DNA of 64,000 bases from Canna indica (lineage: Eukaryota > Streptophyta > Magnoliopsida > Zingiberales > Cannaceae): contig CP136892.1 in assembly GCA_034359265.1 (NCBI GenBank), forward strand, positions 85,862,001-85,926,000, given 5' to 3'. Of the stretch, positions 46,140 to 57,412 are shown one piece after another (the first letter of the stretch is position 1; every line of letters starts with the position of its first letter). Below the pieces are notes generated by a model. It had not been told where the DNA came from, searched no databases, and saw only the letters and a list, made by a program, of their open reading frames with translations. The position numbers and the translations under genes were made by a program.

Positions 46140-47522
46140 AATTGTTTTCTTGACAGGATTCAGCAGAAAATAGGAGGAATATCCACATGTTCACTTGTTA
46201 ATGAACATGTCTAAAGAAGTTGATGGCTGCTTCCATTCCCTTACCAGCATGTTCACATTGATTCTGGTTCAACGTATTTGAAGGTATTTTATTTTAGGAT
46301 AAACATACTTGAAGGTGTGATCCTCTTAATGGTGCTTTCTGCTCTAACAGCTTGCCAGGTTATGATGAGGTGGCATAGTCCAAAAAATATATCTCACTAT
46401 GCTTTGACCAAATCCAAGAGAATCATTGCCTCTGAAGAAACTCCTATCTCTATCTGATTTGTTCAGACCTCATCAAAATTCCATATTGCTATATATTGCA
46501 GTGATTGAATTAAGAAGAATCAATGAAGACCTTGTTCAAGTTCTCCAAAACTTGGATAAGTTATTTGTAGTTTCCATCAAGTCTTCATAAAAATAGCTTA
46601 TCATATCTAATGAAATGTCTTAAGATTTCTGATTTTGAAATCTCTGTTTCCTGTGAAAGAAAAATCTTCAGAAAAACAGTCATGGAACAAAGCCTCTTCA
46701 TATTGTAAATATGAATCGTCCAAATAAGTTGAGCATGCATCAACACAACCCCAAAGCAAGCAGATTACACAAACTACAGAGAAGGAATTAGTATCTTCCT
46801 ATAGTAATGCCAGCTGCCTGGAATATTCTTCCATAATTTTCCTTGGCGATCGAGTTCTCCAAGTCAAGTTCCAATCCACCATTGAGTGTTATGAAGGACT
46901 AATTAAGAACTAGGATCTGTACTTGAAAATTTCAGTATCATTGGCTAAAAGGAAGATAAATTGCCTCTTAGAGATTCCTTTCTTGTCCAGAGACCTTTCC
47001 GATATCGACTGTTATTTTTGTTGGTAACCTGTATGAACTTGCCTCATGACATAGAGTGCATGCAGTTACAAACCAATCTGTCTGGTTGAGTGTTTGCAGA
47101 CTGGAATCATCTGTAAGTAAATTATAAGTAAATGAAGTCATGGTTCATGGTTTGAGATCAGTAAAACTAGAGAAAGAGTAAAGCTTTTTTGATAAACATG
47201 GACAGTGATAACTTATACTTATTTAGGAGAAATGGGCATAGTTTTACCAAGCACGCATTAATAGGACAACATCAAATCATAATAGTGCATAAGCTTGAAA
47301 GAGAACAAGAGAATTCCAATCTGTGCATTAGCGAAACATGTGGCAGCTATAGTAGACTAAAAAAGGAAATTTGTTAGAGCCAACATAAAGTTCGAGCACA
47401 ACATGAATCATATGATTCATTGCAGAGATCTTTGTTACAACATTGTTGACTTTAAAGAAAACCTCAATACTACAAAATATAACTAGCTTTTAGCTGTAGC
47501 CACCTTAATGCTAAACCACACA
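46140..47522. other. Intergenic DNA between two LINE insertions
   Basis: No gene, repeat array or terminal repeats recognised. AT-rich with only short frames. Confidence 0.4.
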
Positions 47523-47538
47523 ACTACAATGAAGGATG

Positions 47539-49548
47539 ACCGAAGATGGTTTGAGCTTGCCACTTTGCGAAGGAAGACCTTCTCAAAATCGACTTCGAGA
47601 AGGCTTTCGATTCACTCAATTGGAATTTTATCTTAGATATGCTTGAGGCAAGGGGCTTTCCTCTCATTTGGAGAGGTTGGGTTGATATGCTCTTGAATAT
47701 AGAATCAGTTCTTCTTATAAATGATACTAAGAGTTTGCCATTTCATCATAAATCTGGGGTGAGACAAGGGAACCCGATCTCTCCATTTATTTTCAACCTT
47801 GCTCTGGATTGTTTGTCTCGTCTTCTTAATCGGGCAATGGAAAATAACCCCATTGAAGGTGTCCTGGATCGTCGCTTCCCATGTGGTGTTACCCGCTTTC
47901 TTTTCGCCGATGACTTAATCATTTTTTGCAAAAGAGATGATACATGCATCCAAACTGTGCTCTCTCTATTGAAGTGTTTTGAGATGTCCTCTGGGTTGCA
48001 TATTAACATCAGCAAAACTTCGGTTTCCAACTTGATTGGGGACTCGTCGGCCGCCGAGCGCGCGGCCTCAGCTTTGGGCTGCAAGGCTACTCCATTTCCG
48101 CTTCGCTACCTTGGTCTTCCCCTCACGGTGGGGAAATTAAGAAAGTCAGACTAGTTGAATCTAATTACTCGCGTGGATGCCAAGATGAACACTTGGCAAG
48201 GAAAACTTTTATCTCGGGCCGGAAGACTAACCTTGATCAATAGATCAATAGCTCCATTACTAGTTCTTTCGCATATCTAGTCTCTATGTTCAAGGCCCCT
48301 GTTTGGGTCCTCAAACAACTTGATAGGCGAAGACGAAACTTCCCGTGGACCGGCTGTGATGATTTTCCTTTTGTTGGTTGTTGTTTGGTTGAATGGAGTT
48401 GTGTCACTTCACCTCGCTCAGATGGTGGGCTTGGGGTGCTAAGTCTGAGGGAGCACAATCGTGCTAGGCTCGGATCATGGATATGGAAGGTGTTTGTTGA
48501 GAAGGACTTATTTTGGATACGACTAATGAAACATGTTTATGGAGGGGTTTTCAATTGGTTCGGCCTTGGTTTCTCCAGGAAAGCTTCGCCTATATGGCGA
48601 GATCTCAGCAAGCTTTTGGATCTCATGTACTCTTGCATTTCATACATTATTGGAGACGGAATGAACATTCGACTTTGGACTGAAAAGTGGGTTGATGGTA
48701 TCAGCCTTGCGGAGAAGTATCCTATTCTATTTTCACTCTTTTGTCAAAAAAATTGTTCCATCGTTGAAGCTAGAATTATCGGATCCTCCGGACAATTTGA
48801 AGGATGGAATATATCTTTTTCCTCGCTTGTGGATATTGAATGCTTAACCTCTCTGGTGCAAGATCTGGAGCGAATTAAGCACTCATCTGGTCATGATCTT
48901 ATCTCTTGGAAGTGGTCCGCATCTGGACTCTTCTCAACGAGTCTTTATCGCCTTTTCATGTTCAGAGGGGTTACTGACCGCTTCTATTCGATGCTTTGGA
49001 GTATCAGATTGCCACCAAAAGTTGCTATTTTTGGTTGGCTGTGGTTTAAGAGGCGCTTACTCACCAGGGACAGGACCTCGAGGTGGGGGATTACTGCGGA
49101 TAAAGGATGTATACTTTGCGAGGGAATTAGGGAATCTCATGTACACTTGTTCAATGCTTGTCCATTCACGCGGGAGGGCTGGATTTGTTTCCTTTCTTGC
49201 CTTCATATGAATTATGTCCCTCTTATTTCGCTCTCGGTTCTCCGTCGACCGACTACGACGAGTATCAAATCCAGATGTCGCCTTTCACTAACCTGGTTAT
49301 GGTTTGTTTGGTATCAGAGAAACTCTCGAATTTTTCTACTTAAAAGCTCTCCGCAAGACTCTACTACAGCGGCTGCTGCAAGTTTCCTCGATCGTTGCTC
49401 TTCGGGACTTGGTGATATGTAATTTACCTCATTGAGCAGCTCTATCTTTTCTTAAATTTTATCTCTTTTTAATTTTTTCTATCTCCCCTCATCCTGTAAT
49501 CTCTTCAACACTCTTGAATAAGATTCCAGGATTTCATGTTTCAAAAAA
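47539..49548 (+). mobile_element. 5'-truncated L1-type LINE (2.0 kb) with reverse transcriptase remnants
   Basis: Flanked by a perfect 16-bp target duplication ACTACAATGAAGGATG (47523-47538 and 49549-49564) with a short A-tail after TTTCATGTTTC. One frame (47639-48154) encodes the reverse transcriptase palm: VRQGNPISPFIFNLALD and the FADDLIIF catalytic box, then SGLHINISKT and LRYLGLPL. A second (48286-49422) encodes the zf-RVT end: RNFPWTGCDD, LWSIRLPPKVAIFGWLWF, CILCEGIRESHVHLFNAC. A stop (48152-48154) and a frame change near 48200-48290 separate them, so it is not functional. The endonuclease domain is missing. Confidence 0.93.
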
Positions 49549-49624
49549 ACTACAATGAAGGATGTTAAATGCTATGGGTTCCCCCAAATTAAAAGATATG
49601 TCTCTTTCTATTATCAAGTTAGAT

Positions 49625-50117
49625 TAGGGGTGAGTAGATCCGAGTATCCTATATTTTTCATGATACTCGGATCCTATATGTATAGGACCGGTTCCTAGGT
49701 TTTGGAACCAAACCCTACCCTGTTGGAAAGGTGGAACCGGACCCTACCCGAAACCATAGGTTCCGGTTCCGGGTACCCCGTTGGAGCCTATTCATTTACA
49801 GGTTCCGGGATACAAGTTTCGGGTATGCTATTAGAACTTGTAAATGAACAAGTTCCAGGGTACAGGTTCGAACATGTTATAGGTTCCAACAAGTTCCAAC
49901 AAATTCGAGAACAAGTTCGAGAACAGGTTTCAGAACATGTTCCAAAACATGTTCCAACAGGGTACAGACTTCGGTTTCGGTTCCGAGGTACCCAATGTGT
50001 TGGACCCAGAACCCAAACCGGTTCCTTAATTTTTGTCTCGGACCCTAGCCAAATTTAATTCGGGTTTACTCGGGACCTATTTGGTTCCAGGTCTATCAGG
50101 TACCATGCACACCCCTA
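49625..50117. mobile_element. hAT MITE (493 bp)
   Basis: Begins TAGGGGTGAGTAGATCC and ends TGCACACCCCTA. Target duplication AGTTAGAT (49617-49624) / ACTTAGAT (50118-50125), one mismatch. Same family as 41001-41492 in the same orientation, with GGTTCC and ACAGGTTCC words. Confidence 0.87.
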
Positions 50118-50249
50118 ACTTAGATGACTATCATATGCCATGCTTTTGATGTGTATCATTTATGGATACCAAGATATGGTGATATACTTGCTGTTTTGGC
50201 ATATGACACCCAAACAACAACTGAGACAACCAAAGTAACCAAGTACTTA

Positions 50250-50445
50250 CAACAACTTCTATGGGCAGGCTGCCCATAGAAAATATATGAACGGAGTGGA
50301 TATGGGTAGAAAAGGAATGAACCTGAATAAAAAAGGAATGGATAAGAATTCAATAAACCTTTTCTATTCATATTAATTCATTCAAAGCTCATATCCAATT
50401 GTTCATAAAGATTTTTATGGGCAGACTGCCCATATAAATTTTCTT
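50250..50445. mobile_element. Foldback MITE, TATGGGCAG family
   Basis: Starts near TATGGGCAGGCTGCCCATA and ends TATGGGCAGACTGCCCATA, each itself palindromic. ACGGAGTGGATATGGG in the left half faces AGCTCATATCCAATTG in the right half. Same family as at 9185-9595 and 28150-28418. Confidence 0.65.
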
Positions 50446-51774
50446 CATTTACAACACAATGACATGGACAAAGCCACCTTTTTATAATCTAAAAAGAAAA
50501 TGTTCGCATGTACCACACACAGAAAGAAGTAGCATGAGTTTAATCAGCAATCAAGATCAATCAGGTCTCCATGTCTAAACTCTGTCAGTAAGTTCAAAAC
50601 TGCAGGTTAAACTCTCTAAGACAAATGGAAGAACACATAACCTGCATCAACTAACTACCACCATAAAATACAGTCAAAATCATGATTGCATTACCATATG
50701 TCCTACATTGCAACTCCTGATGTGTCTATCTGACGACGCTGGAGTCTGGACAGTCATAAATCATAATCCAGAAATGATACAGTCAAAGGCAATAATGGGA
50801 AACTCCAGCCGGCCGTGGACAAAAGCTGGATATGAACGCGGCCTGCAGAGTCAACACTCAACATGCTGCGAGAATGCAAAGCCATAAAGATTTGCATAGC
50901 ATTAATCATAAGTCATAACATCCTCTTTTACCATCCAATTCAAGAATGTTCTCCGCGTTGCCAGCTTTTCAAGGCAAAATGTTACCTGGAAACAGTGCGT
51001 GCCTGCCGCCTCATCCTCTCTCTCATCCCAACTGCATTTGCTTCGATGCTTCGCATCCGCTCTTTGTCTGAGCCGGCACGGAGACTTCTCCCAGGCTCCC
51101 AGCCCGCCGCAGCTTCCTCGCGGCACCGCGTCATAAGACTCCGTCGCCAATTTGCCTTCCGCAAAAGAACGCCTCCGTGTGCGTCCGATGCGTGATGAAC
51201 GGCGACCAGCGCATGACAGTTGGTTCGCCTACTCGAACGTGAACCCCATGTGCTGTCTACGTGCACCACGTGTAATTAATAATTAGAACCCCAAATAATT
51301 AATTAATTAAATGTAATAATCGTCTAATATAAAAATGTCACCCAATAATTTCGCCCACCAACTTAATAAGGTCAATTCCACCTGTCACGCTAAGTTGTCG
51401 CCAAACGCGTCTTATATTTTCGTTTCATCATTTCAGCCCTCCGATCACCATCGGACGGCTCGTGCAGAGAGATGTGAATTTTTAGCAGGTCGAGAAGCAG
51501 TAGACTCGTTGACGAAATAGTAGTCGTCCGTTCTCCATCGGACGATTTCTGTTGGTTGGACTGCCGTCCTTGTTGTGGTAACAAAATTTGGAATTGAATT
51601 GAAATATATATAATTTAGCCGTGATTTATGTTGATCTGACGGTATACAATGATTACCTTCGCCAGCTGTCGCTTTTAGAGATCTTTAACAAAAATAAAAA
51701 GGGATTTCCTTTTTATTTTTGTTTCTTTTCCATTTTTTCCCCTACAGCCGACTCGTCCGTTCGCGCTCGCCGTC
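50446..51774. other. Intergenic DNA upstream of the AGP gene
   Basis: No gene recognised. A locally GC-rich segment at about 50810-51250 has open frames on both strands without family resemblance. The last several hundred bases are the presumptive AGP promoter. Confidence 0.4.
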
Positions 51775-51781
51775 TATATAA
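51775..51781 (+). promoter_or_regulatory. TATA box of the arabinogalactan protein gene
   Basis: TATATAA in the context CCGTCTATATAACTC, 127 bp upstream of the chosen ATG, followed by a C-rich and CT-rich leader typical of a plant 5'UTR. Confidence 0.65.
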
Positions 51782-51901
51782 CTCTTCGCACCACCTCTTC
51801 GCCTCTTCCCACACAAACCCTAACTCAAGAAGAGAACTAACTAAGCTTTCGCCTCTCAATCTCGACTCATCTCCACTCCGTTGATCTCCCGGTGGTTTTT
51901 A

Positions 51902-52324
51902 ATGGCCGCCCTTCGCTTTGCCGTGTTCGCCGCTGCAGTGGCGGTGCTCGCCTTGACGTCTTCCGCGCAGGGTCCCAGCGCCGCTCCCGCGAAGCCCCCG
52001 ACCCCTGCGCCCATGACTCCCCCGCCCGTCGCTCCCGTCTCCCCGCCGCCGACTCCAGTTCCCGCCGCGCCTCCCGTCAGCACACCGCCGTCCGTCCCTC
52101 CCACGGTCTCTCCCCCGACCTCCGCCCCTGCTTCCACGCCTCCGACGGTGGCCCCCGCCTCCTCCCCTCCCGCTCCGCCCTCTATGACGCCTGCTGGCGC
52201 GCCGAACACCCCGATCTCCAATCCTCCTACCTCGCCGCCGACCTCGCCGCCCTCAGGCGCCGCATCGATGGCCGTCAGCTGGATCGCAGTTGCTGGAGCC
52301 GCCGTCGCAGCCGTCGCTTTCTAG
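51902..52324 (+). CDS. Classical arabinogalactan protein (140 aa, GPI-anchored)
   Basis: Cell-surface proteoglycan backbone. Residues 1-23 (MAALRFAVFAAAVAVLALTSSAQ) form a signal peptide. The central part is a Pro/Ala/Ser/Thr-rich stretch with dense AP, TP, SP and PPTP dipeptides, the sites of hydroxyproline arabinogalactosylation. The C-terminus has small residues (SGAAS) then a hydrophobic tail (WIAVAGAAVAAVAF) as in GPI-addition signals. The length is usual for classical AGPs. The frame extends upstream to an ATG at 51881, but the ATG at 51902 starts directly at the signal peptide and is preferred. No intron. Codon use is strongly GC-rich. Confidence 0.9.
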   Translation: MAALRFAVFAAAVAVLALTSSAQGPSAAPAKPPTPAPMTPPPVAPVSPPPTPVPAAPPVSTPPSVPPTVSPPTSAPASTPPTVAPASSPPAPPSMTPAGAPNTPISNPPTSPPTSPPSGAASMAVSWIAVAGAAVAAVAF

Positions 52325-53380
52325 ATCCGGGAAGCAGGCCTCCGGCGCGGTATTTGCCGTTGATTTATTTTTTCTTTATTTCAGCATTATGATTATTGTC
52401 TTATTATATCGTGGTGGACTTGCTTGTAATTTTCTCGTTTTGGACTACCGCTGTAGACTTGTGGGTGGGCAGTGCCGGTGCGGTTTCTTTTCTTAGTTGA
52501 TTCTTGCTCTTTATTTTACAATTTTACCCCTGTGCTATAAAGCCGTTTCTCGGATAGCTTGAAGGTTGTTTTTGGAAATACGGGAATGTAGTGGGACACG
52601 CGTCCTCGTCGTAGCGTCGTGTCGTGGTCAGTCAGTGAAGTCCAGCTGTGGTAGTTGTTGGAGAGCGTTGTCATGTAGTGTGTCAGGAGTGGGGTCGGGA
52701 ACAGGATAAATTGCAAGGACCGGTGGTCTTGAAATTTGCACCGGGTGGGGAAGAGAAGCAATTGATACCATGGGCGTACGAAATGACGGGAATGGCGGTT
52801 CGTGGTGGACTGGTGGTGGGCTTGGCGGTGGGCTGGCTGCTCCTGCTAGTGCTTGCCAGCTTAGATTCGCACCGCAACTGTGTTTTAATAGAGAACTCAA
52901 TACAATCCAAAGATTTAGGCATCAACTATTGGCGATGTGGACCAAATTGAGGTATTAGAAATCTGGGAGACGACAATCTGCAGTCAAGAAAGCAATTATT
53001 TCTGACGAATGCGTCAATCGTTTTGATGATTGTAATTGGATGCCATTAATTAGCTGAGTGAAGGTACATGGTGGTAACTCGGTCTAACTCGTAATTTGAA
53101 TCGGACCTAACTAGTCAATGGCTTTTCTACAAGAAAAGCTATTAAGGCCACATGCTTATGTGCGAAAATTACGGGCAGAATAGTTTTGACTCGTCCGGTA
53201 TATTATGAGAAATGGATATGATTATATGAGATTAAATAATTGCTTGGCTTGGACATCTAAAGATGTTCTTTGCTAAACAAATTTTTTACTTACATTCACT
53301 TAACTACTATTATCAAACATGATATAAAATATTTTTTCTCAAAATATAATTTAATCATCCGTCCCACAACATGATGTCTA
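52325..53380. other. AGP 3' region and intergenic DNA
   Basis: Begins with the probable AGP 3'UTR (TTTATTTTTTCTTTATTTC). Nothing else recognised; overlapping frames at 52516-52958 on both strands show no family features. Confidence 0.4.
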
Positions 53381-53880
53381 GGGATGATAATGATTTGGTT
53401 AATAGTAGTTTTTTTTGTTAACTGAAATTGGTTAACAATTTGTTAATCAAAAGCGAAATAATTCGATTTCAAAAAATAGGATTCAAAATCGAAATTGATT
53501 GGGTGACGAATAACTGAAATTAGTTAGTTTGATTCGAGAAGAATCAATTATTCATTTATTAACGTGTTAATCGATTAGTAAATTGATGATCAATTAGTAA
53601 ATTAAATTTTAAAATATTTAATAATTAGTCAATTGATTATCAATTAGTAAATTAAATTTTAAAATATTTAAAAATTATTAAAATAATTAATTATATGATT
53701 TCAAATCCGATTATCTATCGATAATTGAAATCATGATTTCACATAGTGATTGTCTGAGAATTAATAATTGAAATCGAATTAAATTTTTTCATATTTTTTA
53801 ATTGAAATCAAAATCCAACAGTAGAATCACTCTCTGAAATTAGATTTTGCGGTTCGGTTCAACTATTAATCCACCCCTGT
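53380..53880. mobile_element. Possible old hAT-like MITE
   Basis: TAGGGATGATAATGATTTGG at the left and AATCCACCCCTG at the right look like decayed AGGGGTG-type termini. Inside, CAATTAGTAAATTAAATTTT occurs twice in tandem and the composition is very AT-rich with GGTTCGGTTC near the right end. No target duplication was found. Confidence 0.4.
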
Positions 53881-55096
53881 AAATATTCGGTGAGGATGGG
53901 AAAAAATTACTATCAAGTTGGATTTTATAGAATTTTTACATAGAAGGGTTAGGTTCAGTCTTAATCATATCATATTAGATTCCGTAAGAATTTCTATTTT
54001 GTGACTACAAATTTTTTTTATAAAAATGGTTAAACCGAATGCAATTAAACCCAATAGGCCGGTCGATCACAAATCTTGGTAAAAAAAAGTTAATTTTACA
54101 TGCCTCGTGGATCGTCCATCGGCGATCGGACGGCCAGAGATGACGCGCCATGGAGCCCTACGCTGGTCGCATCATCATCATCCTGTCACTTGTCAGCTCG
54201 CTTACTTCGTCCTTCCTCCGTTGGGTTGAAAAGACGACACAAGCAGCCATGAATTCACATCGTACTTCTCGTCGAAAGGGAAAGACAAATCTTCCACCCG
54301 CCCCATCTCTTCCTTCTTCTTGACTCAGGGTTTCTCTCTGTCCTAACTAAATACTATACTGCATCCCACAGCACAAGCAGCAGCGAAAGCCACAGGCAGA
54401 TCAACCAACAAGAGGGGCATGAGCATGTGGTGGTAACGGGTAAGAGGTCGCCTATCTCAGTTTCTTATTCTTCTTCTGCAAATGATGGCGCCCCTCTTTG
54501 CCAATATGCTTTGTTTAGATTTTTTTATTGATATTGCCATGTGCGAAAACCTTTTACATGATTCTCCTCTGCGGTAGAAATCCTCTGCAACATCCTGATA
54601 AAACTTCACGATTTGCTTCCTATTCTCAATATTTAACAGTTCGAGGGATTATTGTTGTAAATCGCATGAAGTGGAAGCCCCGATTACTTCATATCTGATT
54701 TTTTAGACCGTGCCCTAAAAGGAATGCGCTTTCTTCACGAGCTTGAAGATTTGTGGCTTTACGCAATCATATTATCCCATCATCCAATTTAGAGTTCCAA
54801 GCTCAAAACTTGTTCCAGTGTTTGTTTCATGTCTCCCCAATTCTTGTATCGTGGACAAGTGCAAAAAGTTATCTTGCTTTCTGTAAGATAATTTTCTATC
54901 ATATATTTGTTAATTCGGAGAGGAGAGAAGTGGGCAGAAGAAAGGCGAGGAGAAAAGATCCTGTGAAGAATTAATAGTTGATAGTGGATATATATAAACG
55001 TGTTTCTCAAGAATGCTCAACTAATAGCCTTAGTGCTGGTATCTATTTTTGTGGTGCCAACAAAAGTGAGAGTGGTTTTCAATCATCAAAATAAAA
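53881..55096. other. Upstream region and probable non-coding first exon of the F-box gene
   Basis: A GC-richer stretch with CT-rich segments from about 54100 to 54440 ends in GGTAACGG|GTAAGAGG, a good splice donor, suggesting a 5'UTR exon and a leader intron running towards 55090. This is inference from sequence context; no other gene is seen. Confidence 0.4.
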
Positions 55097-56338
55097 ATGG
55101 AGGAAGATATGTCTGGTCCCTCCCGCGACATCCTGTTCTGCATCCTCTCAAGATTGCCTCTGAAATCAGTTATGCAGTACTGCTGTGTGTCCAAGTTGTG
55201 GTTTGATGTGATTAAGAGTCCAGAGTTCAGGGACCTCCACTCCACCGTATCGCCTCCCGATCCTACGTTGCTTCTTTTATCACGCCGGTTGCTAAGGGGG
55301 AATGTTATCAGCATAAGCCCAATGAAAATCAGTGGCCATCATCTCTACATTAGTGATAATTCCATCACTAACTTCATTAGTTCTTCCTCATGGAATTTAG
55401 TAGGAGCATGCAATGGCTTCATATGTTTCGTTTCATTTGATCATGAGCAAATCTTGGTCTGCAATCCTATCACAAGGGAACTTGTCACTCTTCCGAAACC
55501 TACCACAGCTTATCCTCCAGATGTCACAACAATCTATGGCTTTGGGTTCGATTCTTCTTCAGGGAAATATAAAGTCATCTGTGTATCCTATTCGAATGAA
55601 CTCTTGCACAATGACGCAAATACTAGGGTTTCAGCTAAGGTGTGCACTCTTGGCTCAGCAGGATCTTGGCGAGCAGTGGCAGATTTCCCGCAGCCTCCTA
55701 GTGGTCTGCCTGTGTTTGCTAATGGATTTCTGCACTGGTCAGTCTTCCCGGAATTCTTCATTCAAGAAAGAATCATATCATTTGATGTTGGGAAAGAGGA
55801 AGCCGCAATTAGATCTCACCCAAACTTTGGCCTAGGATTCAGCATTGCTGAACTTGGACGGTGTTTGTCTGTGGTGGATTTCAGGAGGCCCACACTTATT
55901 GAGGTGTGGGTGCTTAGGGATGAAATTAGCAACTACTGGCAACAGGAATATATCCTTCCCACAGGTGTGCCTTATGGTGTTGATATGAGATTCCCCAGGT
56001 TGCTGTCCATCTTTGAGAAGGATGATGTGCTACTGATTTGGCTACAGGATTCAGTATTTTCATATGAAAAAAGAACCCTAAGTAGGAAGAAGCTGTTAAT
56101 ATCAGGGCTTCCTTCATGGTTGGATTGGGATATTTGCTATGGTTACAAGGCAAGTTTGGCTCCTCTGAACTGTAACCCTGAAGAAATGAATGAAGGCATG
56201 GATGTTGCATATTTTAAAAGTGACATGCAAATTTGTTCACAACCTGCACTTTCTTCTCTGATTGTGGAGTCGAAAACTAGTGGTAAATGTGACGGTTTGA
56301 TTTCATGTTTCGTTAAGAATTGTATGTTGTCTCCTTGA
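55097..56338 (+). CDS. F-box protein with F-box-associated domain (413 aa)
   Basis: Likely substrate-receptor subunit of an SCF-type E3 ubiquitin ligase; the F-box binds SKP1. The F-box is at about residues 6-48 (SRDILFCILSRLPLKSVMQY, CCVSKLWFDVIKSPEF). A typical plant F-box-associated region follows: LVGACNGFICFV, LVCNPITRELVTLPKP, YGFGFDSSSGKYKVICVSY, then FANGFLHWSVFP and IISFDVGKEE. The reading frame is open with no intron, and length is usual for this very large plant family. The start has a favourable context (AAAAATGG) and lies just before the F-box. The target is unknown. Confidence 0.9.
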   Translation: MEEDMSGPSRDILFCILSRLPLKSVMQYCCVSKLWFDVIKSPEFRDLHSTVSPPDPTLLLLSRRLLRGNVISISPMKISGHHLYISDNSITNFISSSSWNLVGACNGFICFVSFDHEQILVCNPITRELVTLPKPTTAYPPDVTTIYGFGFDSSSGKYKVICVSYSNELLHNDANTRVSAKVCTLGSAGSWRAVADFPQPPSGLPVFANGFLHWSVFPEFFIQERIISFDVGKEEAAIRSHPNFGLGFSIAELGRCLSVVDFRRPTLIEVWVLRDEISNYWQQEYILPTGVPYGVDMRFPRLLSIFEKDDVLLIWLQDSVFSYEKRTLSRKKLLISGLPSWLDWDICYGYKASLAPLNCNPEEMNEGMDVAYFKSDMQICSQPALSSLIVESKTSGKCDGLISCFVKNCMLSP

Positions 56339-57050
56339 GTTTTTATCTTCTTAATTTTATGTGGGCGTGGAGTTTGGAACTTGAGAGAGATTAGGACCTT
56401 GTTATCAGATATGTTAATGCAAATATATTACTACCTTCACCTTCACTTTGTTTTTGTATCTTGGATAAGTGTGTTTTAAATATCTGCCTTCTCCAATATG
56501 AGGTTTGTTTAGCATCAATATTATACCCCTTGAAAACCAAAGAGACTAATTGTTTATGCAACTCAAACCAGAGCTTTCAAGGGGATCATCTAGTTTAAGT
56601 GAACAAATAATGGAACTAAATTTCAAAAGGTTTTCCTATATAATTCATCATTTTTTATATTTGAATAGCAAAAGTTGTGATATTATCATGTGATTGACTG
56701 ATATCCCCAAGGACCACAACCTGGCAACCAACACTGCATCTGTGAATTATATGCTCATGCATGCATGCAGTTGTGTTAAGAAGAACAAGTTATTGTTGGT
56801 TGGGTGTGTATTGTTGAAGGACATGATCTTGCAATCTTTTTTACAGGTTTAATTGAGAATAGATTTGGCAAGACTTTTGGGGGTACAAATGTTTACCACT
56901 TGGAACAACTTTTTCTCACATGTCATCATTTAAGTAGACATGCCATAATAATTTAATGAAGATTGGAACTTACTTGGACATTGCTTCTATTTGTAGTATG
57001 CAAACTTACTCTTTGAATGAGAAGCAGCCCGTTTGTTACCACGTATGATT
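56339..57050. other. 3' flank of the F-box gene
   Basis: Probable 3'UTR and intergenic DNA, AT-rich. No gene or repeat recognised. Confidence 0.4.
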
Positions 57051-57051
57051 A

Positions 57052-57412
57052 GGGTTGTTCACGGGTCAGGTCGGATTGGGTCGGATTTTAAAATAAATTT
57101 TTTTGAACCCGATCCAACTCGGCCTGCTCGAAATTGGATCGAGTCGGGTTGGATAATCGGGTTACCCGATAAATATAAATTTAAAAAAAATGATTTTTTT
57201 TTTAAAACAAACGTCTTCCCAAAAATAAATCTCGGAAGACACGTTAATCGTGTTGTCTTCCCAAGATCTTCCCCAAGATCTCTTAAGAGATCTTGGGTGG
57301 GAAGACGAGCAGTAGCCACTCGAACAGCAGTCACTCAAGTGGCTGCTGCTCCTTGGAAAGAGGCGGCCCCGTGGGCCGCCTCTTCTCCACTGCGTTTTGG
57401 GAAGACGCGGGC
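57052..57412. repeat. Hairpin-rich element (chain of inverted repeats)
   Basis: The outer arms CGTCTTCCCAAAA (57212-57224) and TTTTGGGAAGACG (57395-57407) are perfect inverted repeats 196 bp apart. Between them lie GAAGACACG / CGTGTTGTCTTC (57234-57260), AGATCTC TTAA GAGATCT (centre about 57285), AGCAGTAGCCACT / AGTGGCTGCTGCT (57309-57351) and AAGAGGCGGCCC / GGGCCGCCTCTT with a 3-base loop (57359-57385). It is preceded by AGGGTTGTTCACGGGTCAGG, a MITE-like beginning. A plus-strand frame across it has no family resemblance. Confidence 0.75.

Noticed and set aside
50863..51269. Overlapping frames on both strands in a GC-richer stretch upstream of the AGP gene
   Set aside because: No domain, signal peptide or splice pattern could be supported.
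52516..52958. Frames on both strands downstream of the AGP gene
   Set aside because: No recognisable motif; mutual overlap and lack of a leader suggest chance frames.
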